NCBI GenBank assembly: GCA_963842355.1
Contig: CAWJGC010000011.1
Span: 310,001 to 374,000 of the forward strand
DNA: 64,000 nucleotides
From: JASHPR01 sp963842355
GTDB taxonomy: Bacteria > Actinomycetota > Actinomycetes > Streptosporangiales > Streptosporangiaceae
Reading direction: 5' to 3'
Position numbers and translations under genes: made by a program. Of this stretch, positions 17,965 to 26,689 are shown one piece after another. The notes under the pieces were generated by a model that was given only the letters and a program-made list of their open reading frames with translations, did not search any database and had not been told where the DNA came from. The number at the start of each line of letters is the position of its first letter. Position 1 is the first letter of the stretch.

Positions 17965-19634
17965 CTACGTGCCCGCCAGCTCGGGCATGGAGAGTATCTG
18001 CAGCGCGACCGAGAGCTGCAGGCACAGCCGGCTGTCGCGGGTGAACGGGCCGACGAGCCGCTCGAGCTTCTGGATCCGGTACCGCATGGTGTTGTAGTGG
18101 AAGTGCTGGATCCGCGCGGCCTCGGCCACGTTGAGGTGGGCGTCAAGCAGCACCTCCAGGGTGCGCAGCAGCTCGCCGCGCTCGGTCGGCTTCAGCCGCA
18201 GGATCCCGCCCAGGGTGTCGGTCACGAACGTGCGCAGCTCGTCGGCGTCATCGATGAGGCTGAGCAGCCGGAACATGCCGAGCGTCCCGAACAGCGTGGT
18301 CCGGCCGGGACCGGCCACCCGCCGGCCGATCTGGAGCGCCTTGCGTGCCTCCTCGTATGCGCGGGCCACCCCGGCGGCCGAGTGAAACACCCGGCTCACG
18401 CCCAGCGAGAACTCCCGGTGACTGGCCGCCTTGAGCCCGGACCAGAGCGCCTGGGGAGCGTGGCCCGCCCCGTGCTCGGCGTCCATGACGGCGACCAGCT
18501 CGTTGGTGAAAGCCGCGGCCGCGGCGAACCGGTCGATCTTGCGCACCTCGGAGACCCACTGCGCGATCCCGCGCTGCCGGTCCGGCTGGCCGGGAAGTCC
18601 GCCGGCCCGGCCGGCGCCCATTCCGGTCGCCCGACGACCACCACGAGCGCGCGATCGAAGTTCCAGCCGAACGAGTTCGACCAGGCCAGGACGTCGTCCG
18701 CGGTCGGCGGCTGAGCCGACACCAGGTCGTGCAGGGCGTTGGCCTCGAACTGGTGCATCACGGCGGAGGTCGCGAGCTGACGGGTGATGTCCAGCGCGCC
18801 GATCACCGCGGCCTGCTCGATCGCGACGACCGCGAAGTCATCGAACGGCGCCGCCCGGCGCAGCGCCAGGATGTAGCCGTGGCGCAGCGGGCCGGCCTGC
18901 AGCGGCGCCAGCACGTAGTCCGTGTCGTTGGTCTCGAGCCCGCCGGGACGGCGCGCGCCGTCGGCCAGCAGCCGGACGCGCAGCCGGCCCGCGTCGTCCA
19001 TCAGCTCCGCCTCGCCCAGCAGCCGGCGTGCCTCCCCGGAGTGGGACTCGGCGAGAACCTGCCCGGCGTCGTCGACCACGATGATCGCCGCGGCGGCGAC
19101 CAGCTCGCCCAGCTTCGCCACGATGTCGGCCAGCGCGCCGCCGCCCAGGACGATGTGCAGGAACGAATCGTGGATCTGCTGCGCCCGGGAGATGGCCATC
19201 GCCTGCCGGTTGACGATCTCCGAAAGCACGACGCTGAGAATGTCGTCGAACGCCACGTCCTCGGGGATCCGGATCACCGGGAGCTGGACGTCGTCGGCCG
19301 CGCGGAGCATCTCGTCGGGAAGCTCGCGCAGGTGCGCGCCGAACTTGATCCCGAACGCCGCGAGGTCGCGGTCCGCGAAGCTGCGGACGAGCCCGGCTAG
19401 CTGGTGAGCGGAGCGAGGCAGCGGATAACCGGTGGTGAGCATGAACTCGTGCGGCTTGGCCCAGGGCAGGATCTCGGGCACCGTCATGACGTTGAGCCGC
19501 TCGACCGGGCGGCCGATGCCTGCTTGTCCCGCGAGCACGACCGCGGATCGCAGCAGGCTGAACCGCAGCACCTCACCGACGGTGAGCCCGCCCGGGCGCC
19601 GCTGCGCTCCGGCGCTGCGGCGAGCCTGCTCCAT
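17965..19634 (-). CDS. PucR family transcriptional regulator, frameshifted
   Basis: Two frames join into one protein of about 557 residues if one base is restored near 18590-18594 (GGCCGGG where GGCCCGGG keeps the frame, joining ADFP to GQPDRQRGIAQW). The N-terminal part has the PucR signal domain (LTVGEVLRFSLLRSAVVLAG, LPWAKPHEFMLTTG), a central GGDEF-like/CdaR region follows, and the C-terminus ends in the PucR helix-turn-helix (LNVAEAARIQHFHYNTMRYRIQKLERL). PucR proteins control purine and other catabolic genes in response to metabolites. ATG start at 19634. It is oriented with the operon it probably controls. A sequence error is as likely as true inactivation. Confidence 0.8.
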
Positions 19635-19731
19635 TTTCGCCCCACCCAACCCGCCCGATCACCGAACCGCCCCCGTCCGGCCGTCCCCGGATCGAAGATC
19701 ACGAACTACTCAGTGTAAGCCGCCGGCGGAT

Positions 19732-20895
19732 CTACCGGACGCCGTAGAGGTACTCCAGGGCGAGCTGGTCGAGGCGCTCGAAGGCCATGCCGCGCTCGGC
19801 CAATGACCGGATGTCGGGAGTGAAGCCGCGCAGGTCACGCCAGGTCTCACCGTCAGCGAGCGTCGGCAGCGAGAGGTCAGGGACGCGGGCCGCGCGCAGC
19901 GCCTCGGCCACTTCGGGGTCGCTGCGGAACGCCCGCACCTTGTCCCGCAGGATCAGGTAGTTGCGCATGCAGGCAGCGGCCGAGGCCCACACCCCGTCGT
20001 CGTCCTCGGTGCGCGGCGGCTTGAAGTCGAAGTGCACCGGCCCGTCGTAACCGCCGGCCTCGAGCGCGTCCACCACCCAGAAGGCGCCCCGGGCGTTGCC
20101 CGCCCCGAACCGCAGGTCCTGGTCGTAGCGCGGGCCGTGCTGGCCGTTCAGGTCGATGTGGAACAGCTTCCCGTGCCACAGCGCCTGGATGATGCCGTGG
20201 GCGTAGTTGAGCCCGGACATCTCCTCGTGCCCGACCTCGGGGTTGAGGCCGACCAGCTCGGGATGCTCCAGTTCGTTGATGAACGCCAGCGCGTGCCCGG
20301 CCGTCGGGAGCAGGATGTCGCCGCGGGGCTCGTTCGGCTTCGGCTCGATCGCGAACCTCAGGCCGTAGCCCTGATCGAGGACGTAGCCGCACAGGATGTC
20401 GAACGCCTCCTTGCCGCGGTCCAGCGCCGCCCGTACGTCCTTGGCCGCGCCGGACTCCGCGCCGTCGCGGCCGCCCCAGCAGACGTAGATCCGCGCGCCG
20501 AGTTCGGCGGCCAGGTCGAGGTTGCGCATCACCTTGGCCAGTGCGAACCGGCGCACGTCCCGGTCGTTGGCCGTGAATCCGCCCTCCTTGAAGATCGGGT
20601 GCGAGAACAGGTTCGTGGTCGCGGTCGTCACGACCAGGCCGGTCTCGTCCAGCGCCTTGCGGAACGCCGCGATCCGCTCCTCCCGCTCGACGCTGCTGTC
20701 GTCGAACCCGAACACGTCGTTGTCGTGGAAGTTCACGCCGTACGCGCCGATCTCGGCCAGCTTGCGCACGGCGCGCTCGGCGGGCATCGGCGGCCGGACG
20801 GCCGTACCGAAGACGTCCACGCCCTGCCAGCCCACCGTCCATATCCCGAACGAGAACCGGTCGGCGGGTGTGGGTGCGTAACGGTCTGTGCTCAC
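19732..20895 (-). CDS. xylA: Xylose isomerase
   Basis: A 387-residue actinomycete-type xylose isomerase, which converts D-xylose to D-xylulose. Active-site segments: FHDNDVFGFD (His near 57), CWGGRDGAES, FAIEPKPNEPRGD (metal Glu and Lys), LNPEVGHEEMSGLNY, and LFHIDLNGQHGPRYDQDLRFG. The GTG start at 20895 overlaps the xylB stop (GTGA), an unusual order with xylB first. No xylose regulator or transporter lies in the window. Confidence 0.95.
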   Translation of the reverse strand: MSTDRYAPTPADRFSFGIWTVGWQGVDVFGTAVRPPMPAERAVRKLAEIGAYGVNFHDNDVFGFDDSSVEREERIAAFRKALDETGLVVTTATTNLFSHPIFKEGGFTANDRDVRRFALAKVMRNLDLAAELGARIYVCWGGRDGAESGAAKDVRAALDRGKEAFDILCGYVLDQGYGLRFAIEPKPNEPRGDILLPTAGHALAFINELEHPELVGLNPEVGHEEMSGLNYAHGIIQALWHGKLFHIDLNGQHGPRYDQDLRFGAGNARGAFWVVDALEAGGYDGPVHFDFKPPRTEDDDGVWASAAACMRNYLILRDKVRAFRSDPEVAEALRAARVPDLSLPTLADGETWRDLRGFTPDIRSLAERGMAFERLDQLALEYLYGVR

Positions 20896-22364
20896 GGGCC
20901 TGTTCCTTCCTTCCAAGGGGCGGTGTCGTCGCGGAGCGCGGCGTGGCGCTCGCGGATCTCCGGCTGCGCCGGGCCGGCATAGGTGGCCGCCGGCCGGGGC
21001 GGCCAGCCGGGCGGCTCCGGCGTGCCCGCCAGCGCCCACGCAGCCTGGCGGGCGGCGCCGAGGGCCACGTATTCCTCTGGCTCGGGCACCAGGACCGGCG
21101 AGAAGAAGATGCCCGGCGCCAGCCGGCGCACCGCGGCCGATCTCGCCCCGCCGCCGATCAGCAGTACCCGCCCGCCCGCCCCGCGCCCGCCCGTGCCGTG
21201 CGCGGCCAGGAGATCCGCGGCGTCGGCGAGCGAGGCGAGCACGGCCTCGACCGCGGCCCGGGCCAGGTTCTCCCGGGTCGCGTTCTTCGTGGTCAGCCCG
21301 CGCAGCACCCCCGTCGCGCCGGGCCGGTCCGGCGTCCGCTCGCCGTCCAGGTACGGCAGCAGGGTGATCCCCCCCGCGCCGGGCTCCGCGGCCAGCGCCA
21401 GCGCGGACAGCCCGTCGAGGTCGGTGCCCAGCAGCGACGCGGTCGCGGACAGCACCAGGCCCGCGTTGACCGTGCAGACCAGGGGCAGGAACCGGCCCGT
21501 GGCGTCGGCGAACCCGGCCACCGCCCCCGACGGATCCGCGGCGGGCACCTGGCTGACCGCGAACGCCGTGCCCGAGGTCCCGATCGAAACGGTGACGTCG
21601 CCGGGGCCGAGCCCGAGGCCGAGCGCCGCCCCCATGTTGTCCCCGGTCCCGGCGGATACCGTCGCGCCCCAGTCGGTCTGTCCGACGGCCTCGGCCGGTC
21701 CCGCCACCCTCGGCAGCCTGAACGGGTGCCCGAGCGCTGCCGCGGCCAGGTCGGGCAGCCAGGTCCCGGCCGCGGGCGAGAAGTAGCCCGTGCCCGATGC
21801 GTCGCCCCGGTCGGTGACCGGCGGCGCCGGCCGTTCCGGCCCGGCCCGCCGTCCGCTTCCTGGGTGCTCGGCCCCCCGGCTCCGCTCGCCCATCCCGCCC
21901 AGCAGCCGCCAGGTGAGCCAGTCGTGCGGCAGCAGCACGGCTGTCGTGCGTGACGCGCTGCCCGGCTCGTGCTCGGCCAGCCAGCGCAGCTTGGTGACCG
22001 TGAACGAGGCCGTAGGCACGCTGCCGGTCTGCTTTGCCCACCACTGGGGGCCGCCGAACTCGCTCACCAGCCCGGCTGCTGCGGCCGCCGAGCGCAGGTC
22101 GTTCCAGAGCAGCGCGGGCCTGATCACCTCGCCGTCGTCGTCCAGGGCGACCATGCCGTGCTGCTGCCCGGCCACGCCCACGGCCGCCGCGCGCTCCAGC
22201 AGGCCGTCGCCCGCCCGCCGGAGCGCCGCCCACCAGGCGGCCGGATCAACTTCGGTGCCGTCCGGGTGCGGCGCGCTGCCCCGGCCGACCACCGCGCCGT
22301 CTTCCGCCCGGCACAGCACGACCTTGCAGGATTGCGTCGATGAGTCCACGCCGGCCACCAGCAT
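20892..22364 (-). CDS. xylB: Xylulokinase
   Basis: A 490-residue FGGY-family kinase phosphorylating D-xylulose. N-terminal AGVDSSTQSCKVVLC phosphate loop, GQQHGMVALD, SAGTGDNMGAALGLG, and GGGARSAAVRRLAPGIF near the C-terminus are as expected. ATG at 22364. Promoter region 22365-22474 contains TTAACTAGGTCGAT on the minus strand (about 22414-22427), whose first part resembles half of the PadR-type palindrome at 24885. Confidence 0.92.
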   Translation of the reverse strand: MLVAGVDSSTQSCKVVLCRAEDGAVVGRGSAPHPDGTEVDPAAWWAALRRAGDGLLERAAAVGVAGQQHGMVALDDDGEVIRPALLWNDLRSAAAAAGLVSEFGGPQWWAKQTGSVPTASFTVTKLRWLAEHEPGSASRTTAVLLPHDWLTWRLLGGMGERSRGAEHPGSGRRAGPERPAPPVTDRGDASGTGYFSPAAGTWLPDLAAAALGHPFRLPRVAGPAEAVGQTDWGATVSAGTGDNMGAALGLGLGPGDVTVSIGTSGTAFAVSQVPAADPSGAVAGFADATGRFLPLVCTVNAGLVLSATASLLGTDLDGLSALALAAEPGAGGITLLPYLDGERTPDRPGATGVLRGLTTKNATRENLARAAVEAVLASLADAADLLAAHGTGGRGAGGRVLLIGGGARSAAVRRLAPGIFFSPVLVPEPEEYVALGAARQAAWALAGTPEPPGWPPRPAATYAGPAQPEIRERHAALRDDTAPWKEGTGP

Positions 22365-22474
22365 GACGGCCCCTTCCGCGGGCGGGCCGCGCGGAACGCG
22401 GGCCCGCAGATCATCATCGACCTAGTTAAGCCGACGCAATCCGGGGGGTACCCACATCAGCCCGGGGCGGCCGC

Positions 22475-23257
22475 TCAGGCGCCTCGCTTCGGCATCCAGG
22501 AGAACCGGCGGACGGCGATGATCAGCCCGGCCACGCCCCAGGCCAGCACGATGAGGACCGGGACGACGGCGAACCTGGCGCCATGGTTGGTGGCGGGGAC
22601 GAACGCCGCCTGCAAGGCCACGGCCAGGGGCCGGACCGGCAGCACCGAGGCGACGTACAGCAGCCAGTGCGGCAGGTTGTTGTCCGGGATGTAGATGCCG
22701 GAGATGAAGTACACCGGCAGCGTGGCCAACTGCACCATCGGCCCGGCCGACTCGGCGTTGCCCACGAGGCCGCTCAGCGCGTAGGCCAGGCAGCAGAACG
22801 CGGCCGCACCCACGATCGCGACCACGGCGGTCACGGCGAGCCCCGCCCCGCTCACGGTCACCCCGAAACCGAGGCTGCCGATCGCGACCAGGACCGCGAC
22901 GATGACGAGGGCCGACACGATGCTCGTCGACACGTCCGCGGCGATGAGCACCCACGCGGGGACCGGCGTCGCCCGGCGCCGCTTCAGCGAGCCCGACTCC
23001 CGCTTCGCGACCAGCGTGATCAGGAGGTTGATCAGGCCCGCGCCGACGATCGCCATCGCCGCGATATGCGGAACGTAGTAATCGCCGATCTTGAGCGTCA
23101 CGCCGCTGGTGGCGACCTTGCCGTCCTTGAACAGGGACACCAGGATCAGCAGCAGCACCACGGGCACGGCCACGGTGAAGATCCGGGCCCGCGAGTTGCG
23201 CCGGAAGGCCCGGAACTCGTAGCGGGCCTGATGGGCGACGAGCGGCAGCGCGCTCAT
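22475..23257 (-). CDS. ABC-2 type transporter permease
   Basis: A 260-residue membrane protein with six hydrophobic segments and the ABC-2 end LPVYFISGIYIPDNNLPHWLLYVASVLPVRPLAVAL. It is the membrane partner of the ATPase encoded just upstream (stop 23328, 70 bp away). Drug- or lipid-exporter type; substrate unknown. Last gene of a three-gene unit that reads away from a divergent PadR gene. Confidence 0.87.
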   Translation of the reverse strand: MSALPLVAHQARYEFRAFRRNSRARIFTVAVPVVLLLILVSLFKDGKVATSGVTLKIGDYYVPHIAAMAIVGAGLINLLITLVAKRESGSLKRRRATPVPAWVLIAADVSTSIVSALVIVAVLVAIGSLGFGVTVSGAGLAVTAVVAIVGAAAFCCLAYALSGLVGNAESAGPMVQLATLPVYFISGIYIPDNNLPHWLLYVASVLPVRPLAVALQAAFVPATNHGARFAVVPVLIVLAWGVAGLIIAVRRFSWMPKRGA

Positions 23258-23327
23258 GTGCTGTCCCCCGTTCGCCTCCGGGGCCCCGCCTGCCTTCCCG
23301 TTCCCCCTTCACGCCCCCTCGGCCCGC

Positions 23328-24350
23328 TCATTTGTCCTCCTCGGTGAGCCTGAGGTAGATCTCCTCGAGCGTGGGCCGGTGCACGGCGATGTCGCCGAGC
23401 GGATATCCCCGCTCCAGCGCCCAGGTGGTCACCGCGTGCAGCACCGGCACCGGCTGCTCGGCGACGATCTCCACCTCGCCGTCCCGGCCCGCGGTGAGCG
23501 GCGCGGGCACGCCGGGGAGGTCGGCCGGGGTGAGGCCGGGCGGGAGGGTGAAGCTGATCGTGCTGGCTTCCGTGGCCCGGCCGCCGATCGTGGCGGGGGT
23601 GCCGGACGCCACGATCTTCCCCGCGGCGATGATCACGATCCGGTCCGCCAGCGCCTCGGCCTCCTCCATGTAGTGCGTGGTCAGGAAGATCGTCTTGCCG
23701 AGTTCGCGGAGACCGGAGATCACCTCCCAGGCCGAGCGCCGGGCTGACGGGTCGAATCCCGTGGTCGGCTCGTCCAGGAAGATCAGCTCGGGGTCGCCGA
23801 TCAGGGCCAGGGCCATGTCGAGGCGGCGCAACTGGCCGCCGGACAGCCGGTCGCACCGGCTGTCGGCCTTGTCGGTGAGCCCGACAAGCTCCAGCGCCCG
23901 CCCGACGGGCAGCGGCCTCAGGTAGTACCCGGCGTACATGGACACGCACTCCCGGACGGTGAGCCACGCCTCCGGCGCCGACTCCTGCAGCACGACCCCG
24001 ACCCGGGCCCGCCAGTCCGGCCCGGCGTGGGCCGGGTCGGCGCCGAGCACCCGGACCTCGCCGCCGGTCCGGTGGCGGAAACCCTCGAGGATCTCGACCG
24101 TGCTGGTCTTCCCGGCGCCGTTGGGCCCGAGGAACGCGAGGATCTCACCGCGGGCGACGTCGAGGTCGATGCCCCGCACCGCCTCGTAGTGCCCGTAGCT
24201 CATCCGCAGCCCGCGCACCGTGATCACGTCCGGCAGGCCGGCCGCCGGGCGGGCCTGGCCGACGCTCACGTCCGCGGGTACCGCGCGCGCGGCGCTGGTC
24301 ACCGACCGCAACGCAGGCCCGGCCGGCTCAGGCATCGTCGCGGAATCCAT
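23328..24350 (-). CDS. ABC transporter ATP-binding protein
   Basis: A 340-residue DrrA/CcmA-type ATPase. Walker A is GPNGAGKTS (near 74-82), the signature LSGGQLRRLDMALAL, Walker B LIFLDEPTTGFDP, and the switch His in TTHYMEEAEALADR. An extended N-terminus of about 40 residues precedes the domain. The ATG at 24350 lies inside the preceding small gene (23-bp overlap), so the two are co-translated. Confidence 0.92.
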   Translation of the reverse strand: MDSATMPEPAGPALRSVTSAARAVPADVSVGQARPAAGLPDVITVRGLRMSYGHYEAVRGIDLDVARGEILAFLGPNGAGKTSTVEILEGFRHRTGGEVRVLGADPAHAGPDWRARVGVVLQESAPEAWLTVRECVSMYAGYYLRPLPVGRALELVGLTDKADSRCDRLSGGQLRRLDMALALIGDPELIFLDEPTTGFDPSARRSAWEVISGLRELGKTIFLTTHYMEEAEALADRIVIIAAGKIVASGTPATIGGRATEASTISFTLPPGLTPADLPGVPAPLTAGRDGEVEIVAEQPVPVLHAVTTWALERGYPLGDIAVHRPTLEEIYLRLTEEDK

Positions 24351-24639
24351 CGTGCTCCCCGATCGCGTCGGCCGCCTGCCGCGCGATGCCCCGGTTGTTG
24401 ACGAACATCGTCGTGAACATCAGCAGCGGGACGGGCAGCCCCTGTCCGCGCACGTTGAAGACCGTGCCGCCCGGTTCCTCGGTGATGGTGACCTTCGCGC
24501 GGACGAAGTAGCTCTTCTTGAGCTCCAGTTCCTTGTCCCCGTTCTGGGTGATCTGCAATTCCTGGCCCAGGCGACCGCGGATCACCGCGGCCGCGTCCTC
24601 GGCGGAAATACCTCGGCGCCTGACCTTGACCTGGGGCAT
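24328..24639 (-). CDS. Small conserved-looking hypothetical protein
   Basis: A 103-residue protein with no recognised family. ATG at 24639 has AAAGGAG about 7 bp upstream. It opens with a basic stretch (MPQVKVRRRGISAEDAAAVIRGRLG), then alternating strands (LELKKSYFVRAKVTITEEPGGTVFNVRGQG), then a hydrophobic PVPLLMFTTMF and a helical end. It is the first gene of the exporter unit under the PadR-type palindromes and overlaps the ATPase gene by 23 bp, so it probably serves the transporter, perhaps as an accessory or sensor subunit. Confidence 0.7.
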   Translation of the reverse strand: MPQVKVRRRGISAEDAAAVIRGRLGQELQITQNGDKELELKKSYFVRAKVTITEEPGGTVFNVRGQGLPVPLLMFTTMFVNNRGIARQAADAIGEHDGFRDDA

Positions 24640-24732
24640 CGCCGTCTCCTTTGCAGGCCTCGACCGTTCCGTCGCCCGTCCGCGACCGGGGGCTCCCGGA
24701 CAGCTTCCCGGCGCACCTGAATGTCGCCCACA

Positions 24733-24903
24733 CCCTATAGATCGATTCGACCCGATGGAAGACCGATGGCCGCGCCATGGGTCCAGAACGGTGTCAGGCG
24801 GCGGTTCCGCCGACCCGGAAGGGCCGGCCGCCTCAGCCGTCGGCACAGGTTGCGGACGTTGTGGACACTGTGCGACCCCAGGATCTAGGTCGATTCGACC
24901 TAG
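24733..24903. promoter_or_regulatory. PadR-type operator region: palindrome and partial copy
   Basis: A perfect 19-bp inverted repeat CTAGGTCGATTCGACCTAG is at 24885-24903, about 40 bp before the PadR start. A partial copy sharing TCGATTCGACC lies at about 24742-24752, roughly 100 bp before the small gene of the exporter unit. The region is the divergent promoter of both units. TAAACT at 24929-24934 is a possible -10 box for a leaderless PadR transcript starting at the ATG 24943. Confidence 0.65.
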
Positions 24904-24942
24904 CTGAAGGGTTCTGCGTGACCGAGCCTAAACTTGCTGGTC

Positions 24943-25524
24943 ATGGCGGGGCGACGGCTTACGGACTTCGAGCAGGTGCTGCTCGGTATGATCTTCACCG
25001 CCCCGTCGACCGGCTATGACCTGAAGCAGGCCTTCGCGACCACGCCCCTGGGGGTGTACCAGCCAAGTTCCGGGGCGCTCTACCCGGCGCTACGCCGCCT
25101 GGAGCGCCAGGGACTCCTGCGCACCGAGCCGTCTGTGCCCGAAGATCACGCCCGGTCGCGGCGCCGGTACGTCTACCACATCACCGAGCCGGGCCGGGCG
25201 GCACACGCCGCCTGGGTGCGCAGGCCCGTCGATCCCGCCACGGTCGCCAACGACATGCCGCTGCACCTGATGCGGTTCGTGATGATGGAGCCGGTGCTCC
25301 CGCGCGCCGACGTGCTCGGCTTCCTGGCTGACCTGCGGGATGCGCTGGCGGCGTTCCTCGGCGGGCTGGAGGACTACGTGGCGGCCACGCCCTTCGCGGA
25401 TCGCCACTCCCCGCTGGCGCTGGACCACGGGATAGCGGTGTTCGCGGCCAGCCTGGCCTGGACCAAGCGGACGATCAACGCCCTCGCCCGGGAGCCCGCA
25501 GACCGGGCCGGACCGCCGCCGTAG
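24943..25524 (+). CDS. PadR family transcriptional regulator
   Basis: A 193-residue PadR regulator. The N-terminal winged helix reads RLTDFEQVLLGMIF...TGYDLKQAF...SSGALYPALRRLERQGLL...RYVYHITEPGRAAHAAW; a C-terminal Vir_C dimerisation part follows. ATG at 24943 is preferred over TTG 24934; there is no clear ribosome site, which fits a leaderless message. It stands divergent from the exporter unit and most likely represses it and itself through the palindromes. Confidence 0.87.
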   Translation: MAGRRLTDFEQVLLGMIFTAPSTGYDLKQAFATTPLGVYQPSSGALYPALRRLERQGLLRTEPSVPEDHARSRRRYVYHITEPGRAAHAAWVRRPVDPATVANDMPLHLMRFVMMEPVLPRADVLGFLADLRDALAAFLGGLEDYVAATPFADRHSPLALDHGIAVFAASLAWTKRTINALAREPADRAGPPP

Positions 25525-25703
25525 CGGCCGCAGGGCGCAGCCGAGGACGGCGCCGGGCCCGGCGGCGGTCCGTCAGCCGGCGTGCCGCCGCAGGATGCTG
25601 CGGCCACCCGGTCGCGCGACGGTCACCGCTAGGTCGCGGCGCGCCAGGGCCCGAGTTCGGGCTCTGGCGCCGATTATTCCGTGACGGGGGCGACGTCCGC
25701 TTC

Positions 25704-25754
25704 ATGATCTTGGAGACTTATGTGCAGATAGCGCACGTAAGTCTCCACGATCAT
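25704..25754. repeat. 51-bp inverted repeat / hairpin
   Basis: Left arm ATGATC-TT-GGAGACTTATGTGC (25704-25725), seven-base loop, right arm GCACGTAAGTCTCC-AC-GATCAT (25733-25754). The 22-bp arms pair with one mismatch and one G-T type change. It is noticeably less GC-rich than its surroundings and lies about 180 bp after the PadR stop. It has no T-run, so a classical terminator is not shown; it may be a palindromic mobile or structural repeat. Confidence 0.65.
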
Positions 25755-25861
25755 TGAGCAGCCAGCCCGTCGCCTCTATCGCATGACCCGATCACCCAAA
25801 TCCTCCGCGCCAGAGCCCGAGTCCGTGATCTAGGGCTGAAATGCATGACATGGGCGCGCAG

Positions 25862-25886
25862 ATGATCAACGCGCTAGTTTGATCAT
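25862..25886. repeat. Short inverted repeat ATGATCAA-N9-TTGATCAT
   Basis: Perfect 8-bp arms at 25862-25869 and 25879-25886, ending about 25 bp before the dispersed element. Could be an operator or the footprint of an element end. Confidence 0.45.
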
Positions 25887-25912
25887 GGATCCGGCGGCCG
25901 GTTCCCTGACCC

Positions 25913-26292
25913 AGGCGCCGGTCAGCGGGCGACGCGGCTGGCCGGGGGCTGGCGCCAGGCCGGACAGCCCGCCACCGTCCAGCCATTTCCCCCGTTTCGT
26001 AGTCTTCGTCCCGACCGCAGGCCCGCCGCCCCGGCCTCCCCGGCCGCCGCCCCGGCCTCCCCGGCCGCCGCCCCGGCCTCCCCGGCCGCCGCTCCGGCTC
26101 CCGGCCGCCGCTCCGGCTTCCCGGCCGCCGCCCCGGCATCCCCGGCATCCCCCGGCCGCCGCCCCGGCATCCCCGGCATCCCCCGGCCGCCGCCCCGGCA
26201 TCCCGGCCCCGTGAATGCGGCGTTGGTGTACACCCGTGTACAGCAGACGCACATTCATCGCCGGGTTCGCCGGGAACGGGAACCGGCTGCGG
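25913..26292 (+). repeat. Dispersed intergenic element, expanded copy
   Basis: Left part (GGCGCC...GCGGCTGG...GGCTGGCGCCAG...CCACCGTCC...CCCGTTTCG at 25991, GTCTTCGTCC at 26002) is shared with copies at 35585-35790 and, reversed, 62268-62441. Between the left part and the 46-bp core it has about 160 extra bases of 21-bp and 30-bp GC-rich tandem units (roughly 26033-26205). After the core, ACGGGAACCGGC (26276-26287) is shared again. No protein or transposon ends were recognised. Confidence 0.65.
26212..26257. repeat. 46-bp interrupted palindrome, copy 2
   Basis: Same layout as copies 1 and 3: outer arms TGAATGCG and CACATTCA, inner arms around TGTACACCCGTGTACA, variable four-base blocks GCGT and GACG in between. 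On the minus strand it reads MNVRLLYTGVHQRRIH. Confidence 0.7.
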
Positions 26293-26689
26293 AACCGGGC
26301 AGGCCCAAAACGCGGGAAATGCCGGAAATCACGGCATAGATCATGGCCACCGCGCCGGCCAGGGCGCCGGGCGGGCTCCGCCGCGCCCCGATTCGCAGCC
26401 CTGCTTAGCACGAGGCTGACCGCCGGGAGGCAAAGCAGCGGGTTATTTCCGCGACGAGCCCAAGACACGGTTTTTGGTGCCAGATCACCGGCCTCCGCGA
26501 GTCCCCGCTCTACCGTTCCACCCTGGATCACCTGGCCTCGGGGGTTCTGGGCCATTGCGGGCCGCCCGTCACGGGCGCGGAGGACCGCCGGTCGCAAGCG
26601 CTGAGGGCCAGCGCCCCGGATGCTTCACCAGATGCCCGGCAGAAGTGGCGGTTACGATGACCTCGTCGCCAAGTGCGGGGAGACACGGG

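Larger units (their letters stand above)
25525..26689. other. 1.16-kb intergenic region of repeats and palindromes
   Basis: No convincing gene. It holds a long near-perfect inverted repeat (25704-25754), a short one (25862-25886), a dispersed element with internal tandem expansions (25913-26292) that encloses the 46-bp palindrome copy 2, then about 400 bp without clear signals. Open frames here are Pro/Arg/Gly strings produced by the repeats. Confidence 0.6.

Noticed and set aside
25913..26292. Coding gene for a Pro/Arg-rich protein
   Set aside because: All frames are open because of the GC-rich tandem units; the element is shared with two other intergenic sites where frames differ.
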